Source of the DNA: JAHBXL01 sp964409775
GTDB lineage: Bacteria > Planctomycetota > Phycisphaerae > Phycisphaerales > UBA1924
Reading direction: 5' to 3'
NCBI GenBank assembly: GCA_964409775.1
Contig: CAYPEI010000005.1
Location: 124,001 to 188,000 of the forward strand
DNA length: 64,000 nucleotides
Below, in pieces: positions 42,034 to 51,585 of the stretch. The translations under genes and the position numbers were made by a program. The first letter of the stretch is position 1; the number at the start of each line of letters is the position of its first letter. The notes beneath the pieces are model-generated. The model had not been told where the DNA came from and searched no databases. It worked only from the letters and a program-made list of their open reading frames with translations.

Positions 42034-43332
42034 TCAGTGTGCCTGTACCGGCATGTAGCGCTCGATGGCAATGGTCATGGCCTCCTGCACCATCGAATCG
42101 ATCCGCGTGAAACTCCCCCGCTCCAGCAGACGGCGCAGGTACACGTCGCGCTCCTGCCCGAACTTGCGGTCCCTGAGTGCCGACTCGATCTCGAGTTGAG
42201 CGTCGTAGAGCGAAACACCCTTGCCCGGATCGAGGGCCTCGAGGTGGATCCAGGCGAGTTTCCCATCCCAGGGAATCGGTGAGGTCGTCTGTCCGGGTGC
42301 AAGGCGCTGGGCCGCTTCCGTCATCGCCTTGTCCGCGAATAGTTGGGACTGGCCATAGGGAACGCTGAGTTCTCGCTTGGCCAGTCCGCCCTGAGAACGG
42401 AGAAACGTGTTGAACTCCATCGACGCCGCGTCGGCGAACGGCTTGGTGGAGATGGCTTCCTCCGCCTCTCGCACCGCGTCGACATCCGTGGCGGCGACGG
42501 CAATCACGCGAAGCGTGGCGCTGCCGGGGGGGTTGTATCGTGCAAAGTTGCGCTCGTAGTCCTGCCGGATCAACCGCCACGGCACATTGACGCGCGGAAT
42601 CACCTTGGTGCGCAGTTCGTTGTTGATCAGTTCCCGCTCCAGCCGGTCGCGGGCCTCCTCCTGCAGTGTTCGTCCCGTGGATTCTCGCAGCGCTTCGTCG
42701 GCCTGGAGCGCGCTGCCCGACTGGGTGCTGACGAGGTTCTGCTGGATCTTCCCGAGAAAGTAAAACAGCCCCTGGCGAGTCTCCAGCGGGAGCGACGCCT
42801 GGGCCTCGGCGAGGATCAACTCGTCGCGAACCTTGCTGGTGATGACGCCGATGAGGTCGTTCGATGCATCGCGGGCAAACCTGGCACGGTCTCCGCGCGA
42901 GTCGGCCGCGAATGCCCGCAGCCTGCCGTCCAGCGGGGTCAGGACCTCTGACGCGAAGAGCGGCCGGCCGTTGATCTGGCCGATGACGGATTCGAGGATG
43001 ATCGGCTTGTCGGTCGGCGTGGCGGGCGCCGCGGCGACATCCGGCTCGCCAACAAATGAGCGCAAGGCAAGCGTGTCCGCCGGCATGTCCCGACGCGACG
43101 CTTCCGCTCCGGCGGGCTCAGCAGCGCCGCGGGCCTGACTTGGCCGCGATTCCGTTGGTTGCGGCTCGGCGGCGGGCTTTGTGGCCGCCGCGCTGCGTGC
43201 CCCGGCGAACTGCTCCGCCCGCAAGCGCTCGGTGGTTGCCCTGGACTCGCCTGATGAGCACGCACAATGCCCGATCGAGGCGAGCAGCAGTCCGGCGTGA
43301 AGGAGTGATTTGGTACGGGCGTCCATGCGCAT
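42034..43332 (-). CDS. SurA-like periplasmic chaperone/PPIase-type lipoprotein
   Basis: A 432-residue exported protein. It begins with a signal region LLHAGLLLASIGHCACSSG that probably carries a lipobox, followed by a low-complexity Ala/Pro/Glu linker of about 90 residues. The next part (ESVIGQINGRPLFASEVLTP) matches the start of SurA/PrsA chaperone domains, with helical regions after it and a parvulin-like section (RVIAVAATDVDAVREAEEAI, FNTFLRSQGGLAKREL, MTEAAQRLAPGQTTSPI). Parvulin catalytic residues are not clear, so it may be chaperone-only. It is a plausible outer-membrane protein biogenesis factor. yraN follows it directly. Confidence 0.65.
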   Translation of the reverse strand: MRMDARTKSLLHAGLLLASIGHCACSSGESRATTERLRAEQFAGARSAAATKPAAEPQPTESRPSQARGAAEPAGAEASRRDMPADTLALRSFVGEPDVAAAPATPTDKPIILESVIGQINGRPLFASEVLTPLDGRLRAFAADSRGDRARFARDASNDLIGVITSKVRDELILAEAQASLPLETRQGLFYFLGKIQQNLVSTQSGSALQADEALRESTGRTLQEEARDRLERELINNELRTKVIPRVNVPWRLIRQDYERNFARYNPPGSATLRVIAVAATDVDAVREAEEAISTKPFADAASMEFNTFLRSQGGLAKRELSVPYGQSQLFADKAMTEAAQRLAPGQTTSPIPWDGKLAWIHLEALDPGKGVSLYDAQLEIESALRDRKFGQERDVYLRRLLERGSFTRIDSMVQEAMTIAIERYMPVQAH

Positions 43333-43434
43333 GTTTCGAAGGTGTCGGGGAGGTTACCCGCAACAGTCCACCTCTGCAAACAGCCCCTATAGTCCCCGAG
43401 CGGCAACCGCTCCGGTGAGCCGCGAGGAGTGACG

Positions 43435-43947
43435 ATGTCGCAGAATCCCGGTGAGCCCAAGATCGTGATCGACAGTGACTGGAAGGCCCAGGCCCAGGCC
43501 GAGCGCGAGAAGTTGGCAGCCCAAGAAAAGAAGGCCGCGGCGTCAAAGCCCCCTCAGGGAACCGGACCGGGTGCGGCGGCTGGCCAGCAGATGGAGGGCC
43601 TGCCGCCCGCAGACTTTCGGAGCCTCCTTGAGGTGTTGATCACACAGGCCCTGATGTACATGGGCGGATTCCCGGATCCCGAGACCGGCCGAGCGATGGT
43701 GTCGTTGGAGCACGCCAAGTTCCACATCGATCTCCTTGCGGTCCTCGAAGCGAAGACCAAGGGGAATCTGGCCGCCGAGGAGGCCGCGGACCTCGCGCAG
43801 GTCCTCAATCAACTCCGGCTCCAGTTCGTGGAGATCAGCAAAGCGGTGGCGCAGGCCATCGCCAAGGGCGCTGTGAAGGGCGCAGGCGGAGCGGGCGTAC
43901 CGCCTGTCGGCCCGGCGACCGGAGCAGGGTTTGGCCTGGTGAGTTGA
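43435..43947 (+). CDS. DUF1844 family protein
   Basis: A 170-residue cytoplasmic protein. A charged N-terminal half (DSDWKAQAQAEREKLAAQEK) precedes the DUF1844 core: PPADFRSLLEVLITQALMYM, LEHAKFHIDLLAVLEAKTKG and LNQLRLQFVEISKAV. The function of DUF1844 is unknown; homologues often sit near tRNA-modification or cell-envelope genes. The ATG at 43435 is chosen because GAGGAG lies 5 nt upstream; an in-frame GTG at 43429 lies inside that site. A TATAGT box at 43388 could be its -10. Confidence 0.85.
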   Translation: MSQNPGEPKIVIDSDWKAQAQAEREKLAAQEKKAAASKPPQGTGPGAAAGQQMEGLPPADFRSLLEVLITQALMYMGGFPDPETGRAMVSLEHAKFHIDLLAVLEAKTKGNLAAEEAADLAQVLNQLRLQFVEISKAVAQAIAKGAVKGAGGAGVPPVGPATGAGFGLVS

Positions 43948-44000
43948 CGCACGCGGCGGGAAACCGGGGGATCGCGTCCGGACCGCACTACGATTGGGGC

Positions 44001-45185
44001 ATGGCAGCCGGATCGGGCAAAGGCAAGGTGCTGGTGGCGATGTCGGGCGGGGTCGATTCGTCCGTTGCCGCGGCACTGCTCGCACGCGATGGATACGAGG
44101 TCGTGGGATGCTTCATGCGGCTGGGCTCACCGGGGGAGACGCTCGACTCGCTGCTTGAGTTCGACGAACGGCAGATCGCATGCGATCCGACGCGGGTGAG
44201 GATCGGGCACCATGGGTGCTGTTCGATCAACGACGCGGCGGACGCGAGGCTGGTCGCCGCGGAACTGGGCGTCGCGTTCTACGTCGTCAACTTCAAGAAG
44301 GACTTCGGTCGCATCATCGACTACTTCGTCGACGAGTATGTCGCAGGCCGGACACCCAACCCCTGCGTCCGCTGCAACGACTGGCTGAAGTTCGGGAAAC
44401 TTCACGACTATGCCGAGCAGATCGGCGCTCAGCAGGTCGCGACCGGCCACTACGCGCGGGTGGTACGCGACGAACACGGGCGGGCGGCGCTGATGCGAGG
44501 GCTGGATGCGGACAAGGACCAGTCATACGTGCTGTTCGGAATGAGGCGGGATCGACTTGCACGAACGCTGCTGCCGATCGGCGAGTTCCGAAAGCCGGAC
44601 GTCCGCGCGATGGCGAAGGACATGGGATTGCCGACGTTTGACAAGCCGGACTCGCAGGAAATCTGCTTTGTTCCCGACAATGACTACGCGGGGCTGGTGG
44701 AGCGGCGGCGCCCTGAAGCGACGGTGGCGGGTGAGATTCTGGACCCGAATGGGAATCGGGTGGGCGACCACGCCGGCCAGCATCGATTTACCATTGGGCA
44801 GCGCCGCGGCGTGGGCATCGCGCTGGGGTACCCGGTCTTTGTGGTGGGAAAGGATGTCGCAACGAACACGGTCACGGTCGGGCCGCGCGAGATGCTCATG
44901 GCCCGTGGTCTGATCGCGTGTGAAGTCAACTGGCTCGTGGACGAGCCTGCGACGGGACAGTGGCATTCCTGCCGGGTCAAGGTGCGGAGCAACTCGGCGC
45001 CGTCCGGCGCGAGGTTCCGCTGGGATGGGGGACGGCGCGAACTAGAAGTGGCGTTCGATGAACCCATCGAAGCGGTGGCTCCCGGGCAGGCGGTGGTGCT
45101 GTATGAACAGGACCTCGTGCTCGGCGGTGGGTGGATCCGCACCGCGGTCAGTGGCGATCAACCCGCGAACCACGCGGAGAGATAG
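44001..45185 (+). CDS. mnmA: tRNA-specific 2-thiouridylase
   Basis: Thiolates U34 of Lys, Glu and Gln tRNAs using a persulfide relay. The 394-residue protein has the PP-loop VAMSGGVDSSVAAALL, the first catalytic cysteine in NPCVRCNDWLKFG, the second in DSQEICFVPD, and the FTIGQRRGVGIALGYPVFVV barrel. The section before GCCSINDAADA is longer than in E. coli but is seen in many phyla. The ATG at 44001 lies 6 nt after TACGAT with no Shine-Dalgarno. A sulfur donor could be the cysteine desulfurase-like gene at 7.3 kb, though this is speculative. The 3' end overlaps the convergent giant gene by 28 bp. Confidence 0.95.
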   Translation: MAAGSGKGKVLVAMSGGVDSSVAAALLARDGYEVVGCFMRLGSPGETLDSLLEFDERQIACDPTRVRIGHHGCCSINDAADARLVAAELGVAFYVVNFKKDFGRIIDYFVDEYVAGRTPNPCVRCNDWLKFGKLHDYAEQIGAQQVATGHYARVVRDEHGRAALMRGLDADKDQSYVLFGMRRDRLARTLLPIGEFRKPDVRAMAKDMGLPTFDKPDSQEICFVPDNDYAGLVERRRPEATVAGEILDPNGNRVGDHAGQHRFTIGQRRGVGIALGYPVFVVGKDVATNTVTVGPREMLMARGLIACEVNWLVDEPATGQWHSCRVKVRSNSAPSGARFRWDGGRRELEVAFDEPIEAVAPGQAVVLYEQDLVLGGGWIRTAVSGDQPANHAER

Positions 45186-48100
45186 GCGAAAATGTCGGCA
45201 ACGGTGGTCTGGCCGTCGCCATCGAAGTCCGCGTCTCCGGCGAACCAGGCGCTGAGGAACGCGAAGATGTCGGCGACGGTGCGCTCGCCATCCTGGTCGA
45301 AGTCGACGGCGAACCGAGGCGCGATCACGAGTTTGGCCCCATCGTTCAGGTACTCGATCCGCGAGGTGAGCGAACCGCCGGGTTGCTGGAGGCTCTCGCT
45401 GCTGAACGTTCCGGCTCGGTGTTCGGCGCTGAGGAACTTGAACTCGTCGCCCGAGTGCGGCACGAATCCGTCCACGAATGCTGTGGTGATTCGCCCGTCG
45501 AGGGTTGCACTGTTGATCACGAGCAGCCGCCCGAACTGCGCGACCCCCGTGCCGGCAATGTGGATGGAGAGCGACCCCGATTGATCCTGCACAAACTCGC
45601 CGCGGACGATCAGTGAACCCGCGGGGCCGATGACAATCTCGCCCTGGTTGGTAAATGTCCCGGATCGCGGCGTGAACTTGATCGAGCCCGCCGCGACGTC
45701 GATCTCGCCGGTGCTGGTGATGTTCAGGCCCACGAATGCCCCGGCGCCCGGGACGTTGCGCTCGATGCGGCCGTTGTTGAGCAGTTCCGCGCTCGCGGTT
45801 GGTGCCGCGAGGACGGTTCCCGAAGACGACACCTCCAGCACGCCGCCGGGAGTGACCTCGATCGTCGCATCGAGCAACGTCAGGTTTCCGGCGACCCAGT
45901 GCAACCGACCTTCGACCCGGATGTCCCTGGCCAGTGTTCGCGAGGAGCCGGCATCGAGTGCAAAGGTGCCGGTGGGCAGCAGGATGAGCCGCCCCGCGCC
46001 CTCGATCAGGCCCCCGAGCCATGTGAACTCGCCCTCGATGGACGCGTCGGCATCTCCCGAGAACACTCCCGAGACCAGCGTTCCATTCGTGATGAATCCC
46101 GGTGCATTGAAGTACACCGATCCGCCGAGAATCGTCAGCAGGCCGATCGTGACCTCGCCGTTGAATGTTCGGGTGCTTCCCAACTGGATCGTGAGCGATT
46201 CGAAGTGCGCCGGCTGGTTGAACGTCGTCTCGCCCGAGCCCTCATCGATGGTGACGTTTTCCTCACCAAGCACTTCATCTTCAAAGGTGATTGGTGCGCC
46301 CAGTGTGGAGATGACCAGATCAACGGGAACGAGCACGGGCCCCGCGTACAACTGGAACCCGATGGTTCTGATCAGCCCGGCGGCGATGACCGTTTGTCCG
46401 AGCGCATCCACGGTGAGCGACCCGAGCCGGCCCGTGACGGCGCTGCCGATCGCTCCGCCGATGCGCAGGCCCGCCATGCCGGTCCTCAACACGAAGTCGT
46501 TGCCATCGCCGGGTGTGGAGTCGATCTTCCCGTCAACCTCGACGTATGCGCCGATCGGGAAATAGCCGCCAAAGGTGGAGTCGAGCGCAAGCCCGGCAAA
46601 GTGGATCACGATGCTGTCGAAGACCTCGATCGTGTTTCCCTCGGTGCGGATGGACCCGAAGAGGTGGGTCGTCGAGCCGCCGCCACGGATGCGGATGCCG
46701 CCATTGTCGGTGCCGTTGATGTCGCCCGCGACGGTGATCTCGCTCGTGCCCGCCGGGCCGGTGGAGACGAACGACGTCGGGTCTGAGAAATCGCCTCCGC
46801 CGATCACCATGCTCGACATCTGGCCTTCCTGTCCGAATATCACGGAAGCGAACCCGTCCTGGAGGCGGGACTTCTCCGCCGGATCGATGGTCAGGGCCCC
46901 GCCGGGGCCGAGCGGCGAGATGTTGATGTTGACATCGCGGCTCAGCGAGAACGGAGAGATGTGCAGGTGCCCTGACCCGCTGACTGCCGCGAGGATCGTC
47001 ATATCGTCGGCACGAAGCAGCAGATCGTGCGCGCCGCACACGATCGCGCCGACAAAGACAAGCGTGCCGGTTCCGCCATCGATCGCAGCATTTGCTCCCA
47101 GGTGAATGTCGCGCAGGTGCGTCTGCCCGTTTAGCGATCGCAATAGGCCACCGTCGAGCAGCGTCAGGCCGCCGCCGGAGTCGATGAAGAGCGCGCCCAG
47201 TTGGCCCCCGGGCTGCCCACCGACCTCGCCTTCAAAGATCACATTCCCGATCCCCGCGGAGAGATTCAGGCTGTTCCCGGCGCCGGTCTGGCTGTCCACT
47301 GTGCGGCGGAATCGGATGTCCGCTCCCTGAGTCTCTCCGCCCGTCGTCGAGATGGACACCGCCGATGCGCCGATCACGATCGCATCGTCGAAGTCGATCG
47401 GTTGGCTCTGGGTCGAGACGTTGCCGTACAGCGTGAGCGTTGATCCCGAACCAACGAACGAGAACGACGCGTTTCCGACGCCGACGAGCGGCCCGTTGAG
47501 TTCGATCGATCCGCCCGGGCCGGCCATGCGGAACTCCACAGGATCGGAGAACGTCGCGCTGCCGATGGAGAGCGTCGCGGTGCCGGTCAGGCTGCCCAGG
47601 ATCAGCCGCTGCAGCCCGCCCTGGATCCGGCTCAGAGCTAGGGTCGACAGCCACAGTCCTTCGTCGATGTCATTGATCGACATGTCCTGAGCCGCGCTGC
47701 GAGGCTTGATCTCAAGCGTCGATACCTCGTTGCCGCCGAAGACGTTTCCACCCAGGTTCAAGTTGTCCGCAACGAGCCCGAGATCGAAGCCATTCAGGTC
47801 GATCGTGCGCCCGAAAGTGAGAGAACCTGCGCTGACGGTGATGTACCACTCGACCCGCAGATCGGCGTTGATGCTGCACGTATCGGTGACGGTGATGTTC
47901 TGGACGAAGTGGACGAGGCCGCTGGGCGAGGTCTGGATCAACTCGCGCAACTCGGCTCCGTGGAACTCCACCTGCTCGCCGCCGGAGAGTTGCAGCGAGC
48001 GCAATGCCCCGAACGAACGAACGCCGTTGAAGAACCCGGCATTCCGGGCACTGACCGACAAATCACTGCCGAGTTCAAAGGGCGACTCGGTGAAGAACCC

Positions 48101-51100
48101 CGATCCGGGCGCATTGCCCAGCCAGATGTCCCCGAAACTGCGCACGGCTCCGTCCGGACCGCCATAGACAAGCAGAGTGTCGAATCGCTCGGATGCGCTG
48201 CCCAGGCCGGCGTCGAAGGACACGACCCCCATCGTTCCGGCGTTGGCTTGGAAGAACGGCACCTGCCCATCCCCCGGAATGACGGTTCGAGTGAAGTGAA
48301 TGTCTGCACCGGCCGTCGCGCCCGCCTGCGTGGTCAGGAAGTGCGCATTGGCGGTATCGATGTATACATTCGCGTCGATCAGAATCTCTCCGCCCTCGGT
48401 GGAGATGTTCCCCTGGCTCGAGATGGGGGTGGCTCCCAGGACGACGATGGAGACTCCGCCGCCGCCGGTCACGTTGATTGTCTGCTGTGTGATCGTTCCG
48501 GTTCCCGTCATGAACCGAGTCGGGTTGCGGAAGGTTGACGGGATGATCAGGAGGTTGCCGGTGTGGGATGCGGATCCGAACTCCACCAGAGCAAAGCCGG
48601 GCGCGATTGCCTGCAGAATCGTGGAACTCACAAAGCCTGCGCCGCCGACCTGGATGCTCGCGGCGTTGTTGGCCGGGGCGATGCCGATGGTTCCTTCGCC
48701 CATGACGGAGTCGGCCCCGCCCAGAAACTGCGGGCTTGCGCCGCGGATGGACAACTCATCGGATCCGTCGACGCGAAGGGTCGACTGGAAGACCGGGCCC
48801 GCGGTCGAAGCAATGATCGTCACCGTGTAGAAGACAGTCGCCGCGGAGTTGATGGTGACCGTACCCGCTGTCACGTTGGAGAACAACTGTGCTGTCCCGC
48901 CCGTAATGGTCAGCGCCGCGAGCGACGTTGTGTTGCCGGTGGCGCCGAACAGCCGCTTCAGGCCCGGAGCGGTGAGATTCAATGATGAGGCGCCGTTGAT
49001 CGTGCCTTGAAAAACAATCGTCGAAGGAGACGCAATGGCAACCGCAGGGGAACTGAGTGCGACATTCGAGGTGAAGGTCAGTCCGCCGACAGTCGTCTGC
49101 AGTATCCCGCCGATGTTCGTCACGGTCGGCGTGTTGTCGAAAGTCAGGCTCGCCGGCATCATGGTCAGCCCGGTCACACCGAGCGAAATGGCTGCCTGAG
49201 CGGCAACGGTCAGATTGAGACCGAGCACCTTGGCGGGGCTGGTGATGGTGAGCGAGCCGTCATCCGAGCGTAGCGATAGATTCTCCGGCATCGTCATCCC
49301 GCCGAACGCCGACGGGCTCGGGATCTGCGAGTCAACGATTGGGGCGTCCTGGCGAATCGTCAAGAACTCCGGTGTGGTCGCCCCGCCCGAGACATGCCTG
49401 AACCTGGGTGAGTTGGCGGTCACGTTGACGGAGGATCCAACCGCGCCGCCGGATCCATCTCCAGCGCGAAGACGAACCTGCCACGCATGCACTTCGACCA
49501 GTGGCCCAAAGGAGAGGTTTCCAGTCCCATCTTCCCCCGCGTGCGCTTCGAGAAACGAGTACGCGGTGAACATGCCGCCGCCGCTGCTCCCAAGAACGAT
49601 GTTGTCGCTCGCCTGGATGAGAATGGTCACTGCTTCAATCGCCTTTACCGCGACTGAGCCGCTGTATGCCCGTATCTGCACCCCAGAGGCGTTGATGCTG
49701 GTGAGCGCGTTGAGGTCGCCCGACACCGCTTCGATGTTGCCATACCCGGTACCCATGTCGATCAAGCCATCGAGCGTCATGGCTCCGAACGAGACAAGTG
49801 CGAAGTTGCCGCCCTGGCTGCTGAGCGAGGCCGCGGCGCCGAGTTGAAAACCCACCGAGACGATTTGCATCTGGCCGCCGTTGGTATTGATGCTCCCGAT
49901 CGGCGCAGTGAACACGCCGTTGGCCTGAATCAAGATCGCGAGTTCGCCGAAAGTCGAGGTGATGTTGGCGTTGAGCGTGACGTCGCTGTCGGCGATAAGC
50001 GACAGCGTTGCCGCGCCGCCGCCCGTCTTGACAATGTCATCCGCGATCAGGATGGCGCCCGCATCGTCGCCCGCGCCCGCGGTGGTGATGGTCACGCTCG
50101 TGCCCGAGTTCAGCGCTGCGGCGATGCTCGCTGTGCTGACTGTCGCGCCGGTACCGTTGCCCATGAAGACGGTCGGGTCGCCCGGCGCGAGTGTGACGTT
50201 GAAATCCGCGGAAGCAGAGATCAAGATGTCGTACGGATCCATCAGCCACGTTCCCCCCGACCCGGCGCGGCCGCGGGCCGTGGCGCCGCCGCCGCTCACC
50301 TGAAGTATGCCCCGTGCGGAAGTCTCGACAAAGCCGCCGTTGCCGCCGAGCCGCCCGCCGGCGGCAGTGATCGAGCCCTCGAAGGTCGTGTGTTCATCCG
50401 ACCAGACGATGACCCTTCCGCCGTCACCGTTGCGCATTGCGTTTGCCGTGATGCGGGAGTCGCGGTCGATGTAGACGCGCTGCGCGCGAGGCAGCGTACC
50501 GCCACCGCCCAGGTCTCCACCGATCCGGACTTCCCCCGCTCCCCGCACACCGCGCGCATCGATCGATGCTCCATGAAGGTAAATGTCCGCCCCAAGGATC
50601 TCCACCGAGCCGAGGGACTCGCGACGGTGAGAAGTTGAAACGTCAAGTGTTCCCGTGAGAACGGTCCGCGCGGTGCCGCGGCCGTCGAGAACGACTTTTC
50701 TGCCCGATGCCGAACCTTCGAACCACAACTCATTGCCGGCCCGGACTCGCAGCACGGATAGACCGTTGAGCGAGGCCGACTCCCCGATCCGTGCATCGGG
50801 TGCAAGCAGAATGAGCGAGTTTCCTCCGGCGATCGTGGCCGCGTCAAACTCGAGCCGCGTGCCGGCTCGCAGCGTGGCGTTGCGTTTCAGCAGGAGCGCT
50901 CCGCTGAGGCTCATGGCGTCGGTCGTGCGCAGCACTCCTCCCCGCATGGTGATTGACCCATGGGCCTCGAGGCTGGCGATCTCGATACGCCCGCCCTTGC
51001 CGCCAAGCGTGACGGATGCTCCAGCGTCAATGAGCACGTGATCAACGCCGGTGGGGACGGAGTTGGTGGACCAGTTCGCCGGATCGCTCCACGAAACGCC

Positions 51101-51259
51101 GTCGCCTCCGCCGTCCCAGGCGATGCTGGCAAGGAGGGTGCGCTGCTCCAGCGGCTCAACGCCTGTCGCACATCCTGCCCGTCGCGCGAGCACCGATGAG
51201 CGGGCGCCATTCCACGGGCGAGAGTTCACTGCACGGGGGTGCGAGGAGGACTGGGACAT
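45158..51259 (-). CDS. Giant haemagglutinin-type secreted protein with LEPR-XLL and dockerin-like ends
   Basis: A 2,033-residue predicted surface or secreted protein. The N-terminus contains VEPLEQRTLLAS at 34-45, a LEPR-XLL-type sorting signal known from planctomycete giant proteins. A filamentous-haemagglutinin-like section at about 300-345 includes GGNGGFVETSARG and GTWLMDPYDILIS. The bulk is beta-helix-like, with recurring GG, NG, DG turns and lines such as ITAAGGRLGGNGGF. The last 50 residues hold two calcium loops, DFDQDGERTVADIF and DFDGDGQTTVADIF, each followed by AF/YLSAWFAG. The ATG at 51259 has GGGAGGTG 5 nt upstream; the frame stays open to 51394 without similarity. No TpsB transporter is adjacent. 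Confidence 0.85.
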   Translation of the reverse strand: MSQSSSHPRAVNSRPWNGARSSVLARRAGCATGVEPLEQRTLLASIAWDGGGDGVSWSDPANWSTNSVPTGVDHVLIDAGASVTLGGKGGRIEIASLEAHGSITMRGGVLRTTDAMSLSGALLLKRNATLRAGTRLEFDAATIAGGNSLILLAPDARIGESASLNGLSVLRVRAGNELWFEGSASGRKVVLDGRGTARTVLTGTLDVSTSHRRESLGSVEILGADIYLHGASIDARGVRGAGEVRIGGDLGGGGTLPRAQRVYIDRDSRITANAMRNGDGGRVIVWSDEHTTFEGSITAAGGRLGGNGGFVETSARGILQVSGGGATARGRAGSGGTWLMDPYDILISASADFNVTLAPGDPTVFMGNGTGATVSTASIAAALNSGTSVTITTAGAGDDAGAILIADDIVKTGGGAATLSLIADSDVTLNANITSTFGELAILIQANGVFTAPIGSINTNGGQMQIVSVGFQLGAAASLSSQGGNFALVSFGAMTLDGLIDMGTGYGNIEAVSGDLNALTSINASGVQIRAYSGSVAVKAIEAVTILIQASDNIVLGSSGGGMFTAYSFLEAHAGEDGTGNLSFGPLVEVHAWQVRLRAGDGSGGAVGSSVNVTANSPRFRHVSGGATTPEFLTIRQDAPIVDSQIPSPSAFGGMTMPENLSLRSDDGSLTITSPAKVLGLNLTVAAQAAISLGVTGLTMMPASLTFDNTPTVTNIGGILQTTVGGLTFTSNVALSSPAVAIASPSTIVFQGTINGASSLNLTAPGLKRLFGATGNTTSLAALTITGGTAQLFSNVTAGTVTINSAATVFYTVTIIASTAGPVFQSTLRVDGSDELSIRGASPQFLGGADSVMGEGTIGIAPANNAASIQVGGAGFVSSTILQAIAPGFALVEFGSASHTGNLLIIPSTFRNPTRFMTGTGTITQQTINVTGGGGVSIVVLGATPISSQGNISTEGGEILIDANVYIDTANAHFLTTQAGATAGADIHFTRTVIPGDGQVPFFQANAGTMGVVSFDAGLGSASERFDTLLVYGGPDGAVRSFGDIWLGNAPGSGFFTESPFELGSDLSVSARNAGFFNGVRSFGALRSLQLSGGEQVEFHGAELRELIQTSPSGLVHFVQNITVTDTCSINADLRVEWYITVSAGSLTFGRTIDLNGFDLGLVADNLNLGGNVFGGNEVSTLEIKPRSAAQDMSINDIDEGLWLSTLALSRIQGGLQRLILGSLTGTATLSIGSATFSDPVEFRMAGPGGSIELNGPLVGVGNASFSFVGSGSTLTLYGNVSTQSQPIDFDDAIVIGASAVSISTTGGETQGADIRFRRTVDSQTGAGNSLNLSAGIGNVIFEGEVGGQPGGQLGALFIDSGGGLTLLDGGLLRSLNGQTHLRDIHLGANAAIDGGTGTLVFVGAIVCGAHDLLLRADDMTILAAVSGSGHLHISPFSLSRDVNINISPLGPGGALTIDPAEKSRLQDGFASVIFGQEGQMSSMVIGGGDFSDPTSFVSTGPAGTSEITVAGDINGTDNGGIRIRGGGSTTHLFGSIRTEGNTIEVFDSIVIHFAGLALDSTFGGYFPIGAYVEVDGKIDSTPGDGNDFVLRTGMAGLRIGGAIGSAVTGRLGSLTVDALGQTVIAAGLIRTIGFQLYAGPVLVPVDLVISTLGAPITFEDEVLGEENVTIDEGSGETTFNQPAHFESLTIQLGSTRTFNGEVTIGLLTILGGSVYFNAPGFITNGTLVSGVFSGDADASIEGEFTWLGGLIEGAGRLILLPTGTFALDAGSSRTLARDIRVEGRLHWVAGNLTLLDATIEVTPGGVLEVSSSGTVLAAPTASAELLNNGRIERNVPGAGAFVGLNITSTGEIDVAAGSIKFTPRSGTFTNQGEIVIGPAGSLIVRGEFVQDQSGSLSIHIAGTGVAQFGRLLVINSATLDGRITTAFVDGFVPHSGDEFKFLSAEHRAGTFSSESLQQPGGSLTSRIEYLNDGAKLVIAPRFAVDFDQDGERTVADIFAFLSAWFAGDADFDGDGQTTVADIFAYLSAWFAG

Positions 51260-51585
51260 CACGACACCTCCCACAGGTCGCTCGGGAAAGGCCGACGTGC
51301 ATCTGCATGACGACCGGGTATTGGCCCGGCATGTCCCACGAATCGGGCATACAGGGACTCGATCAACTCTCATCCTAAAGCGCAGTTGACGCATACGGAA
51401 GGCAAATTACTGACTGCGATTCCGGTCGCCTCAGGCAGTTCGATCCGGCACGGTGTGCATAAACAAGATCAAGCCAAGCAGTTGCGCACGAGGAGCAGTG
51501 CCGCAGATCGTCACAGCCTCGATCGGGTATTCTCCGAAAATCGGGTTGCGCGGCCGGCGATTCCCGCGCACTCAATCGAGCAGCA
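51260..51585. other. Gene-free divergent control region
   Basis: The 326 bp between the giant gene (minus) and the kinase gene (plus) holds no supportable CDS. An AT-richer core lies at about 51370-51420. On the minus strand TAGGAT at 51377-51372 with TTCCGT 17 bp upstream is a possible promoter for the giant gene, giving a leader of about 105 nt. TATTCT at 51528-51533 is a possible -10 for the kinase gene. No repeat or hairpin stands out. Confidence 0.5.
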
